A stretch of DNA of 22,216 nt from the NCBI GenBank assembly GCA_029987025.1, contig DALTWQ010000013.1, positions 1-22,216 of the forward strand, written 5' to 3'. Positions 6,657 through 13,718 of the stretch are shown in pieces. A model generated the notes under the pieces. The model searched no databases. It was not told the origin of the DNA and saw only the letters and a list, made by a program, of their open reading frames with translations. The DNA is from Methanocorpusculum sp. (GTDB lineage: Archaea; Halobacteriota; Methanomicrobia; Methanomicrobiales; Methanocorpusculaceae). Each line of letters starts with the position of its first letter. The first letter of the stretch is position 1. A program made the position numbers and the translations under genes.

Positions 6657-6947
6657 ATGCATAAAGAAGAACTTCTTGAACTTCATCAGATATTTTACGA
6701 TATCAAAACCTACTATCAGTCCATTAATCCGGAACTGACTTTCCCTGAATATGAGGCTCTGAAAACGACTCCGGACCAGATAAATAAGAGCAAACTCGAA
6801 CACAAATATGCAATATTTGTCCTCGGTGAAGAACTCGCTTCTGCTATGAAGGAGATTGAGACAATATCTTCCCGCGGAATTCCGGCACGTATGCATGCCC
6901 TTGCAGAGCACACGTTAGCTGAGATGGAAGCAGAACGCGAACACTGA
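6657..6947 (+). CDS. UPF0058 family protein
   Basis: A 96-residue, soluble, mostly helical and acidic protein that matches the archaeal UPF0058 family in length and in its opening MHKEELLxLHQ and later HKxAIFVLGEELA pattern (about 49-61). The family is nearly confined to euryarchaea and has no established function. Its small helical fold suggests a partner-binding role, but that is a guess. It is separated from the upstream methylthiotransferase gene by 88 bp and has its own TTTATC box, so it is probably a separate leaderless transcript. A hairpin terminator follows at 6980-7012. There are no cysteine clusters, no membrane segment and no signal peptide. Confidence 0.88.
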   Translation: MHKEELLELHQIFYDIKTYYQSINPELTFPEYEALKTTPDQINKSKLEHKYAIFVLGEELASAMKEIETISSRGIPARMHALAEHTLAEMEAEREH

Positions 6948-6979
6948 TTTTCTTTTTTTGCGAACGCGGATTTTAAACA

Positions 6980-7012
6980 GCAGATGAAAATAATCTGCAG
7001 ATTTTTATTTTT
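6980..7012 (+). terminator. hairpin plus T-rich tract after UPF0058
   Basis: GCAGAT (6980-6985) pairs with ATCTGC (6993-6998) around a 7-nt loop, and the T-rich tract ATTTTTATTTTT (7001-7012) follows. It resembles a bacterial intrinsic terminator. The same T-rich tract could also be the TATA region of the element that starts near 7021. Confidence 0.5.
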
Positions 7013-7020
7013 AGGCTCTT

Positions 7021-7178
7021 CGGCGTTTAGTGTGAAGATTACTCTACATTAGAATAATCGTTGGATATATTCCGAATAAGGATTGTTATTTAATCAATGT
7101 GTAGACGCTTCACCAGACACAGATGTCACGGATTACACACTGACGAGATAGAAATACTATGGATCACACTAAATGCCG
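7021..7178. ncRNA. candidate structured RNA closed by a 15-bp inverted repeat
   Basis: CGGCGTTTAGTGTGA (7021-7035) can pair with TCACACTAAATGCCG (7164-7178), with 14 Watson-Crick pairs and one G-T. Nested inside, TCTACA (7043-7048) pairs with TGTAGA (7100-7105), GGA/TCC closes a small hairpin near 7070, and GACA/TGTC closes another near 7117. No open frame of note runs through it. It lies between two terminator-like hairpins. The pairing is seen directly; the orientation is uncertain and transcription is inferred. Alternatives are a short mobile repeat or a regulatory site. Confidence 0.38.
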
Positions 7179-7239
7179 GAGAGACATTTTTTAAGCAGAT
7201 ATCCGGATTCTGAAAATCTGTGATTATTAATTTTTTTTA

Positions 7240-7268
7240 AAAAAAAAGATTGCCGGATTGTTCCGGCA
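7240..7268 (-). terminator. hairpin plus T9 terminator of mfnB-guaB
   Basis: Read on the minus strand, TGCCGGA and TCCGGCA (7251-7257 with 7262-7268, 4-nt loop) form a seven-base-pair stem directly after the guaB stop codon and run into nine T residues (7240-7248). This is a textbook intrinsic-terminator shape, more elaborate than archaea usually need. Confidence 0.65.
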
Positions 7269-7269
7269 T

Positions 7270-8739
7270 TTACATATTTGAACGGTAGTTCGGTGCTTCG
7301 TCGGTAATTAAGATGTCATGCGGGTGAGACTCTTTCAGACCTGCCGGAGTGATTCTTACGAAGCGGGCGTTGGTACGCATTGCTGCGATATCTTTGCTTC
7401 CGGAGTATCCCATTGCCGACTTTAATCCGCCGATTGTCTGATAGATGACGTCAGTTACAGATCCGATATACGGAGTGGCCCCTTCAACACCTTCCGGCAC
7501 GTACTTGGTAGCGCCGATGCCTTTTTTCTGGAAGTAGCGGTCGGAAGAGTTTCCGGAGGTCATAACACCGAGAGAACCCATGCCGCGGTACTGTTTGTAC
7601 TTTCTGCCCTTTACCATCAAAGTCTTTCCCGGCGCCTCGTCGGTTCCTGCAAACATGCTTCCCATCATGACAGAAGATGCTCCTGCGACGATGGCTTTTG
7701 CAACATCTCCTGAGTATTTGACACCGCCGTCTGCGATTACCGGGACATCCGCTGGACCTGCAACATCACAGACATTTGCGATGGCAGAAACCTGCGGAAC
7801 ACCGACACCCGCTACAATTCTGGTTGTACAGATGGAACCGGGGCCGATACCTACCTTGATACCATCAACGAAATCAATCAGTGCAGATGCTGCCCTTGCA
7901 GTTGCAATATTTCCTGCAATGACATCACAGGAGAGAGTCTCCTTAATCTTTCTGACGCCCGCTACGACATGCATGTTGTGTCCGTGTGCACAGTCAACGA
8001 TGATAGCATCTGCGCCTGCGTCTGCAAGCATCTGTGCGCGGTTTAAGTCAAAAGGCCCTACTGCTGCTGCAACGCGGAGTTTTCCGGATGCATCACGGTT
8101 TGCATTCGGGAACTGCTGCTTGTCAAGCAGGTCCTGCATGGTGACAATGCCGATGAGTTTCTTTTTCTCATCAACAATTGGAAGGCGCTCAATCTTTTTA
8201 GTGTACATCATGCTGATAGCAGCATCTGCGGTTACATCTTCCGAGGCGCAGATGGGGCGTTTTGTCATGATGGAAGAGACCGGCTCTGCACCCATCTTGG
8301 AAGCCACAGCACGTACATCTCTTCTGGAAACAATTCCGACAAGTTTTCCTTTGGTTTCAACAACCGGAACACCGCCGATGCCATATCTGTCCATGAGGTT
8401 GGAAACAAAGGAGATGGTTGTATCCGGAGAAACGTAGCGGACATCGTGCTCGATAAAGTTGTCAGCAGACTTGACCTGCTTTACAAATTCGGCTTCCTGT
8501 TCTGGAGAACAGTTGCGGTGAAGGACTCCGATACCGCCTGCGCGTGCCATGGCTATGGCCATGGTTGACTCGGTTACGGTATCCATTGCTGCTGATACGA
8601 GCGGAATATTTAACGGGATGTTTTTTGAAAAGCGGGACTTTACATCAACATCATTCGGCTCAACCCATGACTCTGCAGGCTCTATTAATACATCGTCAAA
8701 GGTCAGAGAAAGTTCAACTTTGAGTTTATCTGCATACAT
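7270..8739 (-). CDS. guaB: inosine-5'-monophosphate dehydrogenase
   Basis: A 489-residue enzyme that oxidises IMP to XMP with NAD, the committed step to GMP. The catalytic barrel is split by a CBS pair at about residues 96-150 and 155-210, the usual nucleotide-sensing insert. The catalytic loop GSICTTR places the active cysteine at C304. The mobile flap contains R401-Y402 after SSD. VIADGG (334-339), GSMFAG (360-365) and YRGMGSL (384-390) are IMP-binding motifs. The length is typical. Its ATG directly abuts the mfnB stop (TAA then ATG, no gap), with GGTGAG at 8744-8749 as ribosome site, so it is translated from a shared mRNA. An intrinsic-type hairpin follows. Nothing essential appears to be missing. 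Confidence 0.98.
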   Translation of the reverse strand: MYADKLKVELSLTFDDVLIEPAESWVEPNDVDVKSRFSKNIPLNIPLVSAAMDTVTESTMAIAMARAGGIGVLHRNCSPEQEAEFVKQVKSADNFIEHDVRYVSPDTTISFVSNLMDRYGIGGVPVVETKGKLVGIVSRRDVRAVASKMGAEPVSSIMTKRPICASEDVTADAAISMMYTKKIERLPIVDEKKKLIGIVTMQDLLDKQQFPNANRDASGKLRVAAAVGPFDLNRAQMLADAGADAIIVDCAHGHNMHVVAGVRKIKETLSCDVIAGNIATARAASALIDFVDGIKVGIGPGSICTTRIVAGVGVPQVSAIANVCDVAGPADVPVIADGGVKYSGDVAKAIVAGASSVMMGSMFAGTDEAPGKTLMVKGRKYKQYRGMGSLGVMTSGNSSDRYFQKKGIGATKYVPEGVEGATPYIGSVTDVIYQTIGGLKSAMGYSGSKDIAAMRTNARFVRITPAGLKESHPHDILITDEAPNYRSNM

Positions 8740-9429
8740 TTATCTCACCATTGAAATTGCTTTTCTGACAAGTTCTTCTTTCACCATTGTGGTTCTGTCT
8801 CCGCCGCAGACCATGCCGCGGACACCGATGATGTCAGGGTCGATTGTTTTTAAGACAGGAATATCTTCAAACTTCAGGGAACCTGCAAGAGCGGTTCCGA
8901 GACCTAATTTACGGTTGCCTTCAGTAAACCGCTGCAGGGTTTCTGCGTCCATGAACTCGAAGGTACTTTTTCCATCCTTCTTTCCGGTATCAATCATCGC
9001 AAAGTCAGCGCCGCCTTCTGCTGCAAGAGGAGCTAAATCGAACGGACTTAAAACTCCTAAGCGGGCGTAGTCAGAGTATCCTGCAATGACAACGGTTTTT
9101 TCCGGGAACGGTTCTTTTACGGCTCTTACAACCCCTTTGATTACTTCGGCTGCAAGGGCTTTATCTGCAAACATCATTCCGATTTTGATAAAATCCGCAC
9201 CGGCACATGCTGCACCGTATGCTGCAAGGGAGGCGTTGCCCGGAAGCGGGGCATAGTCTCCGATTGCTGCAGAAACAGGGGTTTTTCCGGCCATCTTTTT
9301 GATTTCACGGATTACCCACGGAAAATTCGCACCAAGGGACCCTTCTGCAGGGCGCTTGACGTCAATGATGTCAGCATCAAGGCAGAATTTTGCCTCTTCT
9401 ATAGAGCTAGGGCTGACTAATAATTTCAT
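8740..9429 (-). CDS. mfnB: (5-formylfuran-3-yl)methyl phosphate synthase
   Basis: A 229-residue TIM-barrel enzyme (DUF556 family) that condenses two glyceraldehyde-3-phosphate molecules into the furan precursor of methanofuran, the C1 carrier of the first step of CO2-dependent methanogenesis. The Schiff-base lysine is expected at K25 in IIDVKRPAEGSLGA, and a second conserved lysine in DTGKKDGKS at about K151. The N-terminal MKLLVSP and the C-terminal VRGMVCGGDR are typical of the family. Its presence marks the host as a methanogen or a close relative that makes methanofuran. It is first in a tight pair with guaB, an odd partner with no obvious pathway link. Upstream, TGTATTAA (minus strand, 9452-9459) lies 30 nt from the start and may be a weak TATA box. 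Confidence 0.95.
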   Translation of the reverse strand: MKLLVSPSSIEEAKFCLDADIIDVKRPAEGSLGANFPWVIREIKKMAGKTPVSAAIGDYAPLPGNASLAAYGAACAGADFIKIGMMFADKALAAEVIKGVVRAVKEPFPEKTVVIAGYSDYARLGVLSPFDLAPLAAEGGADFAMIDTGKKDGKSTFEFMDAETLQRFTEGNRKLGLGTALAGSLKFEDIPVLKTIDPDIIGVRGMVCGGDRTTMVKEELVRKAISMVR

Positions 9430-9539
9430 GTGTATTATGTGGTGCTGTAGGTTAATACATGTTACTATTCATCAGGTGTATAATCTGGTTTAATTCTGCC
9501 TGGAAGAAGTGTCATGAAAAAGAGAGATGAACTAAAAAA

Positions 9540-11009
9540 TCACAGAATAATCATCACAACCGATGCTGCGGTTCCGACACTTAAGAGGATGCAGGCGTGA
9601 AGGATGCCTCCTGATATGCCGCTGCCGGAGAGTTTTCCTGCAGCAAGACCGCAGCATACGCCGTGAATCAGGACCGCATCTGCAAGAATCCGGGAAAACA
9701 TATCTGTATTTACTCCGTTTCCGGAGGCTGCAAAGGAATCTATGAACACACCGGTTAAAATGAACTGGACGAAGATAAAGACAGCGTATGAGATGTACAT
9801 AATCATCACATAAAGCTGCATTGATGATTTGCGCTGCGCTGCACGCTCTGCAGAGGCTGCCGCTTCATCTGCGCAGAGAGAAAACGGATACGACATGTCT
9901 GCGGAATGCTTTGATGCCTCCTGAATCAGCGGCATCAGTTTATCTGCAGAAGGTATCTGCAGGCGGTCACGCAAGCGTCCGAGGCTTTCATACACGCCGC
10001 CGCCGAACTGTATGTCGCGCACTGCGGCGGACAGTTCACGCCCGAGTATGCCGTGTATGTTTGAAGCGGCTTCTGAAAGTCCCTTTGAAATAGTTAGTCC
10101 ACGCCCGGCTGCAGATGAAAGTATGCGGCAGACAGACGGAATTCCGGACTCCACAGCTGATATCCGGCGGCTTCTGAGGTGAGAAAATACAGCATACGGG
10201 AAAAGTGTGATGAGGAGACCTGCAGCGGCTGCAGTTCCAACAGGCATGAGATTCTTCATAAGAAGCCCTGCTGAGACGACAGCGCCCGTAGGGATGCTGA
10301 TGATAAATATCAGATACGGGCGGCGAATTAATGCATCTGCCGGACTGCGCATGAAATCACGATATTTTTTTCGTTTCTCATACGCCGAAACACGGCGGAG
10401 GATCTGTTTTTCTGTTTTGTCTGAAGGCGATGGAGTATATGTAACCCCGGATATTTCCTTTTTCGGTTTCGGAGGCTGTGGATAGAGGATATCAAGTGCC
10501 AGCAGAAATCCGAGAGTTCCCAAAGGCAGGATTCCATACACAACCGCTGAGAGAGGGAGAGGAGATGCGTTGTTCATAATCCCGAGCATAAGAAATACAA
10601 TTGCCGCAAACAAAACCCCTGCGACAAAAACTGCGATGAACACTTCTGCAAATACCGATAAGGACGCGGCACGTTTTTCTTCTCCGGCTTTTTCTTCGAT
10701 GCGGAGAGATTCAAGACGGGACTTCAGATATGATACCGGAGATCCGGATGTTTTTACGGCAGCGGCATACTCTGATAAAAAATCGCTGAGTTCTTTGTTC
10801 CGGGTTTTCTCCGCAGTCTGTTCAACAGCCGCATACGGATCACACCCGGTCTTTTCCACCAGCCGTACAGTACGTTTCAGTTCGTCTGCATAGAAGCCGC
10901 TTCCGGATTCTGCATACGATGTGATTGCTTCATACATGGATGCATCTGCGGTATGCATCACATAGAGCCAGGATACAAGTTCTGAGAGGGGAGGAATATA
11001 TTCAGCCAT
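9540..11009 (-). CDS. archaeal TadC/FlaJ-like membrane platform of a type IV pilus system
   Basis: A 489-residue protein with two type II secretion system F (T2SF) domains. The first (about residues 10-110) is soluble and is followed by membrane helices near 119-145 and 152-173. The second (about 285-395) is preceded by helices near 230-275 and followed by helices near 397-420 and by a hydrophobic C-terminus at 440-489. Such proteins anchor the assembly ATPase at the membrane and drive pilin polymerisation. The start overlaps the upstream ATPase gene by 8 bp, a clear operon. Six A residues just beyond the stop (9534-9539, U on the transcript) probably terminate it. No pilin, prepilin peptidase or archaellum genes are visible nearby, so the filament it builds is unknown. 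The family call is sure; the substrate is not. Confidence 0.9.
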   Translation of the reverse strand: MAEYIPPLSELVSWLYVMHTADASMYEAITSYAESGSGFYADELKRTVRLVEKTGCDPYAAVEQTAEKTRNKELSDFLSEYAAAVKTSGSPVSYLKSRLESLRIEEKAGEEKRAASLSVFAEVFIAVFVAGVLFAAIVFLMLGIMNNASPLPLSAVVYGILPLGTLGFLLALDILYPQPPKPKKEISGVTYTPSPSDKTEKQILRRVSAYEKRKKYRDFMRSPADALIRRPYLIFIISIPTGAVVSAGLLMKNLMPVGTAAAAGLLITLFPYAVFSHLRSRRISAVESGIPSVCRILSSAAGRGLTISKGLSEAASNIHGILGRELSAAVRDIQFGGGVYESLGRLRDRLQIPSADKLMPLIQEASKHSADMSYPFSLCADEAAASAERAAQRKSSMQLYVMIMYISYAVFIFVQFILTGVFIDSFAASGNGVNTDMFSRILADAVLIHGVCCGLAAGKLSGSGISGGILHACILLSVGTAASVVMIIL

Positions 11010-12411
11010 AGAATTCCTTCAGCGCAGCATTGAATGACTGATAATCCGGATGCAGAGTCATTTCTTTTAAGGCATCTTCTCTCCGGCGGAGTTCTCTCTG
11101 AGGGACGGATGTAAATACTGCGGATGTGTTCTGCTGTTTTCCGTCTGAATAGACCATGTTTATGTGAGGGGACCCCATCTCGCTCATGCCGACAATTTCA
11201 GATATTTCACTGCAGCGGCGGTACGGGTAACCGGATTTGTCCGGCTCTATTTTCTGTGCAATTACGATGTCAAGAGATTCTAAAAGCGGCAGCGGTACAT
11301 TGAGCGGTTCGTTTAAAAGCCGGCAGATGGCAGAACTGATATCTCCTGCATGGAAGGTGGAAAAGGTGATGTGTCCGGTATTCATCGCCTGAAACATGGT
11401 TAAGGTTTCAATGCCGCGGACTTCTCCGACAAGAAGGTACTCAGGCCGCTGACGCAGGGCGGCGCGGAGAAGATCGAACATGGTTATCTCTCCTTTCGAA
11501 AGGGACGGGACCTGGTTTGGTATCCAGTTTTCATGATAAAGCATAATCTCGCGCGTGTCTTCGATGGATACTATTTTTGCAGACGGAGGTATAAACTGCG
11601 CAAGGGCGTTTAAGGTGGTTGTTTTGCCGCTTGCGGTTTCTCCTATGATGAGGATAGAATGTCCTGTTTCTACGGCATACCAGAGGTATGCGGCTTCTTC
11701 GAGGGTGAATGTGCCGTTTAAAATCAGATTTACCGGAGTCAGGGGTTTTTTGCGGAACCGCCGCAGGGAGAATGTGGAACCGTTCGCGGACACTGCTGTT
11801 CCGTAGGTGAGCTGCAGACGTGAACCGTCAGGAAGGGATGTATCTGCCATACAGTCAGCAAGAGATATCTGTTTTCCGCCGCGTTCTGCAAAACGGACGA
11901 CTGCTGAGTCGAGTTCTTCTGCGGTGTAGATGATATTTGTCTGCATGCTTTTATAGCGGCGGTGGTAGATGAAAACAGGATGTCCGTATCCGCCGCATGA
12001 GATGTCTTCTATTTCATCATCCAGCCTTAAGGCATCTATTTTTCCCCAGTTCAGGAAGTCACGTTCGAGATAATACCGGTATTTGTGAATTGTCAGAGGG
12101 GATATGATGATTCTGCTTTCCGAGAGATAATCAGTGAGTGCTTCAAAGATTTCACTGCAGGCTCCTGATACGAGGCGCCCGCGTACTTCTTCTTTGATGC
12201 GGGGCAGAAGTTCCTGTTCGAATCCGGAGAGTTCCGGTTCGCTTACCTGATACTGCAGTCCGGCAGATGTTTCGGTTATGGATATGCGCACCGTTCCGGG
12301 AACAAGCCATCGTGTTTCTTTGGAGTCGGCAGGAGGTGATGTTTTCAGCAAAGGGCCGTCGCGTTCATAGCTGTATTCCGGAATACTTCCACGGTGTTTC
12401 TTTTTTTTCAT
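11002..12411 (-). CDS. TadA/VirB11-family ATPase of a type IV pilus system
   Basis: A 469-residue secretion ATPase that powers filament assembly or retraction at the inner face of the membrane. Residues up to about 220 form the N-terminal domain. The motor domain has Walker A GETASGKT (257-264), the Asp box EDTREI (284-289), Walker B LLVGEVRG (326-333) and the His box TGHITFSTFHAGD (345-357). I start it at 12411 because GAGGGG (12420-12425) lies eight bases upstream of that ATG. The frame stays open to 12480, but only with a TTG start that falls inside the GTATAC-like array. It overlaps the TadC-like platform by 8 bp. A TATA box and phased boxes lie upstream. It is closer to archaeal TadA/GspE-2 than to the archaellum FlaI by context, since no fla/arl genes are present. 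Confidence 0.94.
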   Translation of the reverse strand: MKKKKHRGSIPEYSYERDGPLLKTSPPADSKETRWLVPGTVRISITETSAGLQYQVSEPELSGFEQELLPRIKEEVRGRLVSGACSEIFEALTDYLSESRIIISPLTIHKYRYYLERDFLNWGKIDALRLDDEIEDISCGGYGHPVFIYHRRYKSMQTNIIYTAEELDSAVVRFAERGGKQISLADCMADTSLPDGSRLQLTYGTAVSANGSTFSLRRFRKKPLTPVNLILNGTFTLEEAAYLWYAVETGHSILIIGETASGKTTTLNALAQFIPPSAKIVSIEDTREIMLYHENWIPNQVPSLSKGEITMFDLLRAALRQRPEYLLVGEVRGIETLTMFQAMNTGHITFSTFHAGDISSAICRLLNEPLNVPLPLLESLDIVIAQKIEPDKSGYPYRRCSEISEIVGMSEMGSPHINMVYSDGKQQNTSAVFTSVPQRELRRREDALKEMTLHPDYQSFNAALKEFYG

Positions 12412-12455
12412 TTTTTCATCCCCTCTTTTTTCACGCATACTATATTCGCACTGCA

Positions 12456-12464
12456 TTATATTTA
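12456..12464 (-). promoter_or_regulatory. TATA box of the tadA-tadC-like operon
   Basis: On the minus strand TAAATATAA runs from 12464 to 12456. It predicts a start near 12436 and a leader of about 25 nt that keeps the GAGGGG ribosome site. A second AT-rich stretch (AATATAG, 12446-12440) is closer but would remove that site. The phased boxes end eight bases upstream, a place where a bound regulator could touch TBP/TFB. Confidence 0.5.
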
Positions 12465-12470
12465 TGGTGT

Positions 12471-12505
12471 TTGTGTACAAAATATACAGAATTTACACAC
12501 AATTT
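12471..12505. promoter_or_regulatory. three 11-nt phased units upstream of the pilus ATPase operon
   Basis: Units GTGTACAAAAT (12473-12483), ATACAGAATTT (12484-12494) and ACACACAATTT (12495-12505) follow each other with an 11-nt period. The first two are related to the GTATACAATTT / GTATACAAAAT units before radC; the third is more degenerate. They sit immediately upstream of the TATA box. I infer an operator for the same regulator as at 2974-3001. Confidence 0.45.
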
Positions 12506-12524
12506 GTTGCTTTTTTATGTATGA

Positions 12525-12536
12525 TTTGTATACAAA
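12525..12536. promoter_or_regulatory. isolated palindrome TTTGTATACAAA
   Basis: A perfect 12-bp palindrome with the GTATAC core at 12528-12533. It matches the middle radC box and lies about 60 bp upstream of the pilus-operon TATA box. Confidence 0.5.
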
Positions 12537-12608
12537 ATGATGACATACGAATTTCACTCAAAGATATTCCGGAAAAATGAGAAGGATGTTATGGAGGAAG
12601 AGGGGTTT

Positions 12609-12629
12609 TTGTATACATTTTGTATACAA
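12609..12629. promoter_or_regulatory. GTATAC pair at 11-bp spacing
   Basis: GTATAC at 12611-12616 and again at 12622-12627 begin exactly 11 bp apart, each flanked by TT and mostly by A/T. This is the same spacing as before radC. It is the third GTATAC-type cluster within 160 bp upstream of the ATPase gene. Confidence 0.5.
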
Positions 12630-12639
12630 AGTCAAAATG

Positions 12640-13296
12640 TCTGCGGCAGTTGTTATGTTCAGTGTGCAGGCCATCCCCGGAGACAAACCGTATTCCCCCC
12701 AGTCATGCAATCCGTGACATCAGCGAGAGCCGCAGGCTCGAAGCTAGAGCAGGTCTTTCAACCGTGTTCTCGCGTGTCAGCCGAAAATCCTCACCAATAC
12801 CCATAAAAATCACCCGAATCACCTCGGACAAACTCGCAGAAACATCAATTACAAAATCCAGAATTTGCAATATATTTTTATAAAATTTTAAAAAATATTT
12901 TGAAATAATGCACAATAAATTACATTTATTACACAAAAACGTAAAAATGTTTTTGCTGAATCTGACGCCCTGCAGCTTAGGGAGCACGCGGGGAGAAACG
13001 TCTGATCAGCCGGAAACTGCAACGAGGGTAATCCTCCCCGGAAAAAATCATCGCTGCAGCTGCCGAAAGAAACGCCCGAACTCTCCGAAAAATAATCGGA
13101 GAACATGCAAAGTCAGATCATTTCAGCCGAAGCAGAAGCGAGCTGACAGGCATCAGTACAAAGACCGGAACCCGAAAGAGGGCCGTTTGCCGGATACAGA
13201 TGCCTGCAGAAAACACTCATTTCTGCAGAAAATCCAACGAAGAATTGAACCGGAAAATCCAATCTGCGGATAAATCATGGCTGAAATGAAAAACGA
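12640..13296. other. gene-poor stretch with an AT-rich hairpin block
   Basis: I recognise no gene here. 12640-12860 is of ordinary composition and has overlapping frames on both strands that resemble nothing known. 12870-12955 is very AT-rich and holds two clean hairpins: AATAAAT/ATTTATT (12914-12920 with 12924-12930) and CAAAAAC/GTTTTTG (12934-12940 with 12949-12955). 12960-13285 again looks coding in composition: one frame is open from about 13033 to a stop near 13285, ends NEELNRKIQSADKSWLK, and lacks an early ATG, so it may be the tail of a decayed gene. Short perfect hairpins lie at 13082-13102 (TCTCCGA/TCGGAGA) and 13204-13228 (CTGCAGAAA/TTTCTGCAG). Confidence 0.4.
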
Positions 13297-13557
13297 CCTA
13301 ACACACAACACCTAACACCTAACACCTAACACGGCAAAAATCAAAAAAAATGATGTGGGGGGAAAATTCCCAGCCGGCTTTCTTACATCTCATGACAGCG
13401 GCTGCCGGATACTTCCTTGTTGTTAATATTTGCAGCTCATAGTATAAATGAGATTGGAAGTATTACTTGAAAAAAACAGGAAAGAAAAAAATACCCCCAC
13501 ATACATTTTTGAAAAAAAAGTGCGTGTTGTGTGTTAGGTGTTAGTTGTTAGGTGTTA
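13297..13557. repeat. roughly 260-nt nested palindrome flanked by CCTAACA / TGTTAGG heptamer arrays
   Basis: The left arm has three head-to-tail CCTAACA heptamers (13311-13331) and a variant unit from 13297. The right arm (13524-13557) carries the inverse TGTTAGG type. Segment 13307-13332 pairs with 13531-13556 at 25 of 26 positions. Further in, AAAAATGATGTGGGGG (13346-13361) pairs with CCCCCACATACATTTTT (13494-13510) with a one-base bulge, then ATACTTCC (13409-13416) with GGAAGTAT (13456-13463), then CTCAT (13436-13440) with ATGAG (13448-13452). All four pairings nest in order. It could be a non-autonomous mobile element, a large hairpin RNA or a replication-related site; no target-site duplication is clear. 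Confidence 0.6.
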
Positions 13558-13613
13558 GATTTCAGATGCTGCGTCTAAGATACTGCACCTAAGAAAAATG
13601 AAAGGAGAACACA

Positions 13614-13718
13614 TGAAGAAAACGGAAAATGAAGCCATATGCTACTTCACCACTCATGCACAAACCCGCGCCGCTCAAGTAAAACCCCGTCCGCATACAC
13701 ACCGGAACCCGCCGTAAC
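13614..13718 (+). pseudogene. 34-codon minigene with a good ribosome site, possibly a gene remnant
   Basis: AAAGGAG lies five bases before an ATG at 13614 that opens a 34-codon frame (starting MKKTENEAICYFTTHA). It runs antisense over the last 70 or so bases of thiL and then stops. The first dozen codons lie outside thiL and look normal; the rest is a thiL shadow. The best reading is the 5' stub of a gene cut off by a rearrangement at the thiL 3' end, next to the large palindrome. It may equally be chance. Confidence 0.2.

Noticed and set aside
7580..8437. A 285-codon plus-strand open frame
   Set aside because: It lies fully antisense to guaB, whose product is unmistakable. The frame is a by-product of that gene's codon pattern and has no recognisable motifs.
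12412..12480. Longer N-terminus for the pilus ATPase, from a TTG at 12480
   Set aside because: That start falls inside the regulatory repeats and upstream of the TATA box. ATG 12411 has a well-spaced GAGGGG.
12537..12806. An 89-codon frame starting beside a GTATAC palindrome
   Set aside because: It runs through the second GTATAC pair, has no ribosome site, and its translation resembles no known protein; an overlapping frame is equally open.
12870..12955. A replication origin
   Set aside because: The AT-rich hairpins suggest an unwinding region, but there is no cdc6/orc1 gene and no recognisable origin recognition box nearby.
12703..12987. A 94-codon minus-strand frame crossing the AT-rich block
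   Set aside because: Its N-terminal half is translated AT-rich hairpin sequence (Phe, Lys, Asn, Ile) and there is no ribosome site; it is probably not translated.
13297..13332. True telomeric repeats
   Set aside because: CCTAACA heptamers resemble telomere repeats, but the site is internal, short and mirrored; archaeal chromosomes of this kind are circular.
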